A DNA stretch of 64,000 nt from Ravibacter arvi (GTDB taxonomy: Bacteria > Bacteroidota > Bacteroidia > Cytophagales > Spirosomataceae). Shown in pieces: positions 42,534-49,171 of the stretch; position 1 is the first letter of the stretch; the number at the start of each line of letters is the position of its first letter. The stretch spans positions 248,001-312,000 of the forward strand of contig NZ_BAABEY010000036.1 of assembly GCF_039540405.1 (NCBI RefSeq), given 5' to 3'. The notes under the pieces were generated by a model. That model searched no databases, was not told where the DNA came from, and was given only the letters and a program-made list of their open reading frames with translations. The position numbers and the translations under genes were made by a program.

Positions 42534-43880
42534 TTACTTCTGAAATTGTTGCCAGGGGAGAAGCCCCTGGTAGTAGTCAATGATAAATTGTTGAAGCCGC
42601 CATTCGTATTTACCTATGATTTTATCGGCCAATGCCTGGTCCATATTGTTTTTTGCGGTCAGGAACAGTACCGAGTTGAGGTCGCCGGCTTCGAAGCGCA
42701 CCTTGGCGATACGGAACGATTCCTGGAAATTTTCTTCGCGTTCGACCAGGTTTTTGAAGTTTTCGGCAGCGAGGCGCAGGTTGATAAGCGATTGTGAGAT
42801 GGTTCGCTGGAGGTCATTTTTGGTATTGGCCGCTTTGAGCTCCGCATCCGTCAGCTGAATTTTGGAACGGGCAACGTTGTTGCGGACAAAGAGGTGGTCT
42901 ACAATGGGGATGTTCAGCCCGAACGACAGGTACCGCCCCATGTTGTTTTTGGTTTGGTTGAAATAGGTCTGGTCCGAATTGCTCGAATAGGTGCTTTCGA
43001 ATCCGGCTCCGAATGTCAGCCTGGGCGAGTGGGCCGACCTGGATGCTTTCAGGGCGGCTTTTGAAGAAAGGATCCGCAATTCTGTGGCTTTAACGGTCGG
43101 CAGGCTCAGGACAGCATCGTCATAGAGGCCGTCGGCAGTCAGGGAGTCAGGTGTGGTCAGAGGGAAAGCGTCCCCGAAAGAGCGCACCGGCCCGACCTGG
43201 TCCGCCGGGACGTTCATTGCCCTGGCCAGGTTGGTCATCGCCTCGGAATAGGTTTTGTGAAGGTCGTTCAGCGCATTTTTATCGCTGGCATACTGTCCTC
43301 TAAGGTCGTAGTAGTCTGCGGGCAATATCGCGCCGTTGTCATGGAGGTCACTGGTGCGTTTGACTTGCTGCCGGGTAAGCTCCAGGCGCAGCTCCATCTG
43401 GTGGAGCATGTCCCGGGCAGTCAACACCTGGGTATAGGCCAGTATCACATCCAGCATGACCTGTTCCCTGGCCGATTGTTCTTCCGCAACGGAAGCGCGG
43501 TAGGCGGCAGCCTGCTCGCGTATTTTATGAAGTGCTGCCAGGCCCTGGAACAGGGTTGCCGAAGTGCTCAGAGACTGGTTGCCGGAAGTAAAGCGCTGGT
43601 TGATGTATTGGTTGGTTACGAGATCGATCCGGCGTCCCTGGCTCAGGTTATGCCCAAAGCGTGCTTCGAGGGAAGGAATCAGCCTTTGCCGTGCTTCGCG
43701 GTGGTCAATATGGGCCTGTTCGCGGCTGAGCCCGCTGCTGGTAGCCAGGTAATTGTTGCTCCATGCCAACTGGATACAGGTGGCCAGATCCAGAGAGTCT
43801 CCCCTGGTTCCCTGGCCCCTGACCGGAAGTGCTGCCAGGAAGCAGAAGATGATTACCGGGAAAATACGGTTATTGTTCAT
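42534..43880 (-). CDS. TolC family outer-membrane efflux protein
   Basis: The product (about 448 residues) has a signal peptide (IFPVIIFCFLAALPVRGQ), and the two-repeat helical layout of TolC proteins: DSLDLATCIQLAWSNN at the start, ALHKIREQAAAYRAS, and a second repeat near SKAALKASRSAHSPRLTFGAGFE. It forms the outer channel of a tripartite exporter with the adaptor and ABC proteins across the divergent promoter. Start at 43880: it leaves a 20-base leader from the predicted sigma-54 start site near 43900, while ATG 43895 would leave only five. Confidence 0.92.
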   Translation of the reverse strand: MNNNRIFPVIIFCFLAALPVRGQGTRGDSLDLATCIQLAWSNNYLATSSGLSREQAHIDHREARQRLIPSLEARFGHNLSQGRRIDLVTNQYINQRFTSGNQSLSTSATLFQGLAALHKIREQAAAYRASVAEEQSAREQVMLDVILAYTQVLTARDMLHQMELRLELTRQQVKRTSDLHDNGAILPADYYDLRGQYASDKNALNDLHKTYSEAMTNLARAMNVPADQVGPVRSFGDAFPLTTPDSLTADGLYDDAVLSLPTVKATELRILSSKAALKASRSAHSPRLTFGAGFESTYSSNSDQTYFNQTKNNMGRYLSFGLNIPIVDHLFVRNNVARSKIQLTDAELKAANTKNDLQRTISQSLINLRLAAENFKNLVEREENFQESFRIAKVRFEAGDLNSVLFLTAKNNMDQALADKIIGKYEWRLQQFIIDYYQGLLPWQQFQK

Positions 43881-43910
43881 TGCTAGTTGTACCATGTCTC
43901 CCGGCGCACG

Positions 43911-43927
43911 TGCATAGGTTATGCCAA
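43911..43927 (-). promoter_or_regulatory. Sigma-54 promoter of tolC
   Basis: The minus strand reads TTGGCATAACCTATGCA. GG and GC are at the -24/-12 spacing (ten bases between them) as in TGGCAC-N5-TTGCA. Transcription would start near 43900. The nearer activator site lies 55 bases upstream (43981-43996). Confidence 0.72.
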
Positions 43928-43969
43928 CAGGTTAAGATTCTGATAATCAGTGGTGTATTGTGTTTTTGG

Positions 43970-44028
43970 TTTTGTGTACCCGTCCGGTTTCGGACAGAAA
44001 TTGTCCGAAACCGGACGGGTACACAAAA
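43970..44028. promoter_or_regulatory. 27-bp perfect palindrome with two activator sites
   Basis: Arms 43970-43996 and 44002-44028 are exact reverse complements with a 5-base centre. Inside are two 16-bp sites of consensus TGTCCG-N4-CGGACA: CGTCCG-GTTT-CGGACA (43981-43996) and TGTCCG-AAAC-CGGACG (44002-44017), 21 bp apart. They serve the tolC direction. Paired sites two helical turns apart are typical of NtrC-type activators. Confidence 0.72.
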
Positions 44029-44029
44029 C

Positions 44030-44066
44030 TGTGCGCTTGTGAACAAAAAATGTGCGGTATCGGACA
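44030..44066. promoter_or_regulatory. Second pair of activator sites, adaptor direction
   Basis: TGTGCG-CTTG-TGAACA (44030-44045, weaker) and TGTGCG-GTAT-CGGACA (44051-44066, one mismatch) are 21 bp apart. They precede the -24 box of the adaptor gene by 55 bases from the nearer site. Confidence 0.62.
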
Positions 44067-44119
44067 CCAATTCCCGGCAACAATTTATGTAAAAGTCTGA
44101 TAATGAGGATATTTTTTAA

Positions 44120-44136
44120 TTGGCATGTTGTTGGTA
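44120..44136 (+). promoter_or_regulatory. Sigma-54-like promoter of the adaptor gene
   Basis: TTGGCAT, four bases, then a GTTGGTA-like -12 region. The -24 half is strong; the -12 half keeps T, G and A of TTGCA but lacks the C. Predicted start near 44147, 23 bases before the ATG at 44170, supporting that start codon. Confidence 0.55.
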
Positions 44137-44169
44137 CCGCTCCTGTCCAAATTCAGTATACAAAATAAA

Positions 44170-45420
44170 ATGGACAGAGTCTTACCCAAAAAAACCTGGA
44201 ATGCCCGAACAATTTCGTGGGTCGTTGGCGGAGCGGGCATATTGGCACTCATTGCCTCAAGCTGGTATTTTACTTCGGGCAACAGCAGGTTGAATGTCGA
44301 GCGTGAGCGATTGACGATATTCGAGGTAAAAGAGGGCGCCTTCAGGGAATTTATACCCGTAAACGGGACGGTCCTTCCAATAAGCAGCATTTTCCTGGAT
44401 GCTTCGGTGGGAGGACGGATCGAGGAAAAATTCGTGGAAGACGGCGCGCATCTCAAAAAGGGAGATGCCATCATGCGATTGTCGAACACAGACCTCGAGC
44501 TTAGCCTGGTCAACCAGGAAACGCAGGTATTGAACCTGCTTACACAGTCCAGGATTGCGCAGACGAACGCGCAACAGGTTTCTATCAACAACCGCAACCA
44601 GATGGCCGATGTCGAAAACGGGCTGAAGGAAGCCGAGCGGATCTACAGGCTCAATAAAAAGCTCTACCAGGAAAAGGCCATCGGTTCCCAGGATTTCCAG
44701 AAAGCGGAAAATGACTATCAATACCAGTTAAAGCGGAAGAGCCTCACCGAGCAGATTCTGCACCAGGATTCTATCTCGACAGCGCAGTCACTGGACCAGA
44801 GCAAACAAACCTACGAGCGGACCCGGAGTGCGCTTGCCCTCATGCGACGCAAGGTTGACGATCTCGTGGTACGCGCCCCGGTCGACGGACAACTGACCTC
44901 TTTCGATGCGGAGATCGGGCAGAGTAAAAATGCAGGCGAGCGATTGGGGCAAATCGACGTGCTGACCGGTTTCAAAGTCAGGGTGGATATTGATGAACAC
45001 TATATCACGCGGATTTATACGGGCCTGGAAGGCGAGTTTACCCTTGCCGGGAAAGCTTATACGCTGCGTATCCGCAAAGTATACACCCAGGTGACGAACG
45101 GCCGGTTCCAGGTAGATATGGAATTCGCCGGCAGTATTCCCGAGGGGATACGCCGGGGCCAGACCCTGCAGATCAGGCTGGCACTGAGCGACGAAACCAA
45201 GGCCCTTCTGCTGGCGCGAGGTGGATTTATACAGCAAACCGGCGGCAATTGGGCGTTCAAACTGAGCGATGACGGCAAGGTAGCCTACAAGGTAGACATC
45301 CAGCTCGGCCGACAGAACCCGAACTACTACGAGGTAATCCAGGGCCTTAACCCCGGCGACAAAGTGATTACTTCGAGCTACGAGAATTATGAGAAGGTGC
45401 AGGAGTTGGTAGTGAAATGA
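44170..45420 (+). CDS. MacA/HlyD family periplasmic adaptor
   Basis: The 416-residue product has one N-terminal membrane helix (VVGGAGILALIASSWYF), then lipoyl-like (GGRIEEKFVEDGAHLKKGDAI), coiled-coil hairpin (about 115-210) and beta-barrel regions; APVDGQLTSFDAEIGQ closes the lipoyl half. It should connect the FtsX-type permeases to the TolC channel. Start at 44170 (MDRVLPKK), placed by the sigma-54 start site. In most such operons the ATPase follows directly; here a repeat element with a gene in the other direction lies between. Confidence 0.9.
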   Translation: MDRVLPKKTWNARTISWVVGGAGILALIASSWYFTSGNSRLNVERERLTIFEVKEGAFREFIPVNGTVLPISSIFLDASVGGRIEEKFVEDGAHLKKGDAIMRLSNTDLELSLVNQETQVLNLLTQSRIAQTNAQQVSINNRNQMADVENGLKEAERIYRLNKKLYQEKAIGSQDFQKAENDYQYQLKRKSLTEQILHQDSISTAQSLDQSKQTYERTRSALALMRRKVDDLVVRAPVDGQLTSFDAEIGQSKNAGERLGQIDVLTGFKVRVDIDEHYITRIYTGLEGEFTLAGKAYTLRIRKVYTQVTNGRFQVDMEFAGSIPEGIRRGQTLQIRLALSDETKALLLARGGFIQQTGGNWAFKLSDDGKVAYKVDIQLGRQNPNYYEVIQGLNPGDKVITSSYENYEKVQELVVK

Positions 45421-45961
45421 GGGAGGTCGGAAATCGGAAATCAGAAATCAGCCCGTTTGTTTCGGAGTTGTCATTTCTGGCCCTCAAGAGTCAAAGCTTT
45501 TCTGAGTACCTAAAGATGAGTTTCCGGATGGAAATAATCTGTTCTGTCAGTTTTTGATAATCATGTTCGTCAATGTGTAATAAATCTTTGCTTAGCCGAA
45601 CCTGGTATTGTAGTTCAGACGCGGATCCTGCGGAGATAATCAAAAACCGTTTTAGCTCCGCATTTGAGCTGCGACCGCAACCTTCGGCAATGTTTGAAGG
45701 GATAGAGAACGCCGCTTTTCGCATTTGTGACACAAGGCCGTATGTCTCTTCTTTCGGGAATTTTTTAGTCAATCTGTAAATTTCCAGAGTAAGTAGATGG
45801 CTCAACCGCCAAAATTCAAATTCAGTGAAATCTCGCATGTTATCGTATAGTAAGAATATGAGAATATATGTCCCAAAATATACAAAATCCAATTCCAACT
45901 TCCAATTTCTGATTTCCGATTTCTGATTTCCGATTTCTGATTTCCGACTTCCGATCTCCAT
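45421..45961. mobile_element. GGAAATC-type palindromic element carrying a four-helix-bundle gene
   Basis: The left arm (45421-45450, units GGAGGTC, GGAAATC, GGAAATC, AGAAATC) begins directly after the adaptor gene stop. The right arm (45889-45961) is a clean series of seven-base units GATTTCC/GATTTCT, ending GATCTCC. Between them is an IVP-family gene on the minus strand. The element interrupts the adaptor-ATPase operon. Mobility is inferred from insertion position and from sister elements without the gene at 5530-5678 and 42391-42527. I see no target-site duplication. Confidence 0.6.
45491..45838 (-). CDS. Four-helix-bundle protein, IVP/S23 family
   Basis: The 115-residue product matches the four-helix-bundle family once found in 23S rRNA intervening sequences: FEFWRLSHLLTLEIYRLTKKFP, then GLVSQMRKAAFSIPSNIAEG, SNAELKRFLIISAGSASELQYQV and ending RKLIFRYSEKL. 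Function is unknown; related folds include Avd of diversity-generating retroelements. The start is at 45838 (MRDFTEFEF); the longer frame from 45988 translates the repeat arm into KSEIGNQKSEI-like residues. It lies inside the GGAAATC-type element and opposite to the surrounding operon. Confidence 0.9.
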   Translation of the reverse strand: MRDFTEFEFWRLSHLLTLEIYRLTKKFPKEETYGLVSQMRKAAFSIPSNIAEGCGRSSNAELKRFLIISAGSASELQYQVRLSKDLLHIDEHDYQKLTEQIISIRKLIFRYSEKL

Positions 45962-45980
45962 CCGCTTACAACTACCAATC

Positions 45981-46655
45981 ATGATCAAAATAACCGATCT
46001 TCAAAAACTTTACCGCACGGAGGAAGTAGAGACCGTTGCGTTGAACAACCTGAGTATTCATGTGAAGAGTGGCGAGTTTGTCGCCGTAATGGGCCCTTCG
46101 GGCTGTGGAAAATCCACGCTCCTGAATATTGTCGGCCTTTTGGATGACATGGAGGGCGGAAGCTACCTTTTCAATGGTGTGGAGGTTGCCAGGTTCAACG
46201 AAAAGAAGAGGTCGCAGCTGCGGAAGCACAATATCGGCTTCGTCTTCCAGAGCTTTAACCTGATCGACGAGCTTACCGTTTACGAAAACGTGGAGCTACC
46301 TTTGATTTATACCAAGGTGCCGGCCTCCGAACGGAAAAAGCGGGTAGAGGAGGTGCTTGAAAAAGTACAAATTATGCACCGCCGGAACCACTTCCCCCAA
46401 CAGCTTTCAGGCGGGCAGCAGCAAAGGGTGGCGGTAGCACGCGCTGTGGTAAACCGGCCCAAGCTGATCCTTGCCGATGAACCTACCGGGAACCTCGATT
46501 CCAAAAACGGGAATGAGGTAATGCAGCTCCTGACCGAGCTCAACGAAGCCGGCACGACTATCATTATGGTCACGCACAGCGAACACGACTCCCAATATGC
46601 TGACCGGGTGATCCGGATGCTTGACGGCCAGGTGATTATGGAAACTGTTGGTTAG
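45981..46655 (+). CDS. ABC transporter ATPase (MacB/LolD type)
   Basis: The 224-residue product has Walker A GPSGCGKST (near 37-45), the signature LSGGQQQR (near 142), Walker B LILADEPTGNLD and the H-loop in MVTHSEHD. It belongs to the MacB/LolD/FtsE group whose partners are FtsX-type permeases. It is the only ATPase in the window for six such permeases. The permease gene follows after 30 bases. Confidence 0.95.
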   Translation: MIKITDLQKLYRTEEVETVALNNLSIHVKSGEFVAVMGPSGCGKSTLLNIVGLLDDMEGGSYLFNGVEVARFNEKKRSQLRKHNIGFVFQSFNLIDELTVYENVELPLIYTKVPASERKKRVEEVLEKVQIMHRRNHFPQQLSGGQQQRVAVARAVVNRPKLILADEPTGNLDSKNGNEVMQLLTELNEAGTTIIMVTHSEHDSQYADRVIRMLDGQVIMETVG

Positions 46656-46685
46656 CGCCCGAATGCCACGTTAATTCTATTAGCC

Positions 46686-49100
46686 ATGATACGTAATTAT
46701 CTGAAAATCGCCTGGCGGAACATCACGAAAAACAAGCTTTTTTCGGTGATCAATATGCTGGGGCTAGCCATCGGTGTCGCCACGTTTTTCCTGATCATGT
46801 TGTTCGTAGCGGATGAGTTGAAATTCGACCGGTTCAACCGGCGGGCCGACGATATCGCACGCATCATTTTCAAGGCAAATATCAACGGCGGAAAAATCAG
46901 TGAAGCAAGCGTTATGGCCCCGGTTGCGGCTACCATGAAAAAGGATTTTCCTGAGGTGGAAGATGCAACCCGGCTGGTCAACGCCGGCGTTCCCAGGGTA
47001 CGGGTTGGCGGGAAGCAATACAAAGGCGACCGCCTGGCCCGGGTAGATCCCAATTTCCTGACCATTTTTACTTTGCCGATGATCTCGGGTGTCCCGGGAA
47101 AGGCGCTTTTGAACCCGGATGAAGTGGTGCTCACGAAGTCGGCGGCGGAGAAATATTTTGGCAGTGAGCCTGCACTCGGAAAAACCATAGAAATAGACGG
47201 AAATAAGAATTACATCGTTTCCGGTGTAATCGAGGACGTCCCCAGGACTTCTCATTTCCATTTCGAGATTTTCGGCTCGCTGACCGGTATGAAAGAGGCT
47301 ACGTCGGATTCATGGATGTTGGGAAGCTTCTATACCTATCTCCTGCTAAAACCCGGCACCGATCCGGCAAAGCTGGAAACCCGGTTTCCGCAGATGGTTG
47401 CCACCTATATGGGGCCGCAAATCCTGTCACAAATGGGCGTCACCCTCGATCAGTTCAGGACCAAAGGAAACGAGCTGGGTTTTGCAATGCAGCGTCTTAC
47501 CGATATTCACCTGAAATCGGCTACCACCAATGAGATTGAACCCGGCGGGAATGCAGCTTATGTGTATATTTTTACCATAGTGGCGTGCTTTATGCTGCTG
47601 GTGGCCGGTATCAATTTTGTCAACCTGTCGACTGCGGGTGCTTCAAAGCGCGCGCGGGAAGTGGGAGTGCGTAAAGTAATCGGGTCGGAAAAAGGGCAGT
47701 TGGTCGGGCAATTTCTTTCGGAGTCTTTCCTGACTACTACCATCGCCTGCACCATCGCAGCGGTTCTGTTGTGGCTGCTCCTTCCGCTTTTCGGAGCGTT
47801 GTCCGGGAAATCGCTTACGCTCAACCTGGAATCATGGCTGGTATTTCTGCTGTTGGGAACTGTAGTGGGATTGGTGGCCGGAATCTACCCCGCTTTCTAC
47901 CTGTCGGCTTTCAAACCTGTTGAGGTGCTCAAGGGGAGACTGATGAGCCGGCCGGGGAAAATTGGCTTGAGAAATGGGTTGGTGGTTTTTCAATTCTTTG
48001 TCTCGGTATGCCTGGTGGTAGGGACTATCGTCACCTATCAGCAGATGAAGTACATCCAGAAAAAGGACATTGGTTATAGCCGGGAGCAGTTGTTGATCAT
48101 TCCCAACTCCTATGCATTGGGCAAGAATGAGCGTGCTTTTAAACAGCAAATGCTGCAGGATACGCGTATCAAAGGAGCGACGATGTCATGGTTTAAGCCG
48201 GTAGGACCCACTAACTTCAATAATGCATTTGCGTACACCCGCGAAGATCACAACAAATTTGTAAACGGTGTCAATTACCAGGTCGACGAAGATTATATTC
48301 CTGTAATGGCCATGAAAGTTCTGAGGGGGAGAAATTTCTCTCCGGATTTCCCGACCGATACGCTGGGTATTATCCTGAACGAAACTGCGGTAACGGCCCT
48401 GGGATGGAATGTTGACAATGTGATCGGGCAGGATGTGGTGATTCAGAACAGTAACCGGGGAAACAGCGTGGATTCCCCTTATCACGTAATCGGGGTAATT
48501 AAAAACTTTCATTTCAAGTCGCTGCATAACGCAATCAGTCCGCTGTTCATGACGCTGGACCCGCAGGGCGGCCTGATCTTCAAACTCAATACCGCCGATG
48601 TGGACGGGGTGCTTGGTGACATGAAGCAGAAATGGGAAAACTTTCAGGCGGAAGATCCCTTTACCTATGCTTTTATGGATGAGCTTTTTGAAAAGACCTA
48701 TGACGCTGAGCAAAAGACAGCGCGGGTACTCAATATTTTTGCCGTGCTCACCATTTTCGTCGCGTGCCTGGGGTTGTTCGGGCTCGCCACTTTTGCATCA
48801 GAGCTACGGACGAAGGAAATCGGGATCAGGAAAGTGCTGGGTGCAAGCGTTGGCCAGGTAGTCGGGATGTTGTCCCGCGACTTCCTGAAATGGGTATCCT
48901 TAGGCGCGATGATTGCCTTCCCGGTGGCCTGGTGGGCCATGAGCAGATGGCTGGAAAACTTTGCTTACCGCATTGAAATATCATGGTGGATATTCGTGGT
49001 GGCCGGCCTGGTCTCCATCGCTATTGCCCTGCTCACGGTGAGTTTCCAGGCAATTAAAGCGGCAGTTTCAAGCCCGGTAAAGGCATTGCGTACCGAGTAA
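46686..49100 (+). CDS. FtsX/MacB-type ABC permease 1
   Basis: The 804-residue product begins MIRNYLKIAWRNITKNKLFSVINMLGLAIG and ends SSPVKALRTE, as do its relatives in this window. Layout: membrane helix 1, a periplasmic MacB_PCD domain (about 45-270), FtsX helices (about 285-430), a second periplasmic domain, then FtsX helices (about 670-800). These proteins couple ATP hydrolysis in the cytoplasm to movement of the periplasmic domain (mechanotransmission). Substrate unknown. First of six paralogous permeases. Confidence 0.93.
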   Translation: MIRNYLKIAWRNITKNKLFSVINMLGLAIGVATFFLIMLFVADELKFDRFNRRADDIARIIFKANINGGKISEASVMAPVAATMKKDFPEVEDATRLVNAGVPRVRVGGKQYKGDRLARVDPNFLTIFTLPMISGVPGKALLNPDEVVLTKSAAEKYFGSEPALGKTIEIDGNKNYIVSGVIEDVPRTSHFHFEIFGSLTGMKEATSDSWMLGSFYTYLLLKPGTDPAKLETRFPQMVATYMGPQILSQMGVTLDQFRTKGNELGFAMQRLTDIHLKSATTNEIEPGGNAAYVYIFTIVACFMLLVAGINFVNLSTAGASKRAREVGVRKVIGSEKGQLVGQFLSESFLTTTIACTIAAVLLWLLLPLFGALSGKSLTLNLESWLVFLLLGTVVGLVAGIYPAFYLSAFKPVEVLKGRLMSRPGKIGLRNGLVVFQFFVSVCLVVGTIVTYQQMKYIQKKDIGYSREQLLIIPNSYALGKNERAFKQQMLQDTRIKGATMSWFKPVGPTNFNNAFAYTREDHNKFVNGVNYQVDEDYIPVMAMKVLRGRNFSPDFPTDTLGIILNETAVTALGWNVDNVIGQDVVIQNSNRGNSVDSPYHVIGVIKNFHFKSLHNAISPLFMTLDPQGGLIFKLNTADVDGVLGDMKQKWENFQAEDPFTYAFMDELFEKTYDAEQKTARVLNIFAVLTIFVACLGLFGLATFASELRTKEIGIRKVLGASVGQVVGMLSRDFLKWVSLGAMIAFPVAWWAMSRWLENFAYRIEISWWIFVVAGLVSIAIALLTVSFQAIKAAVSSPVKALRTE

Positions 49101-49171
49101 GGCGGCTTTGCCGGATGATGCTTTCCTGCTTTTACGATTGTGCTAAACTTTTATCCCATCACTTTCTGACC

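Noticed and set aside
45839..45988. 50-residue N-terminal extension of the IVP gene (KSEIGNQKSEI type)
   Set aside because: It translates the heptamer arm of the element; family members start at the MRDF-like position.
49101..49171. Sigma-54 promoter before permease 2
   Set aside because: No TGGC/GC pair at correct spacing and no TGTCCG-N4-CGGACA site in the 71-base gap.
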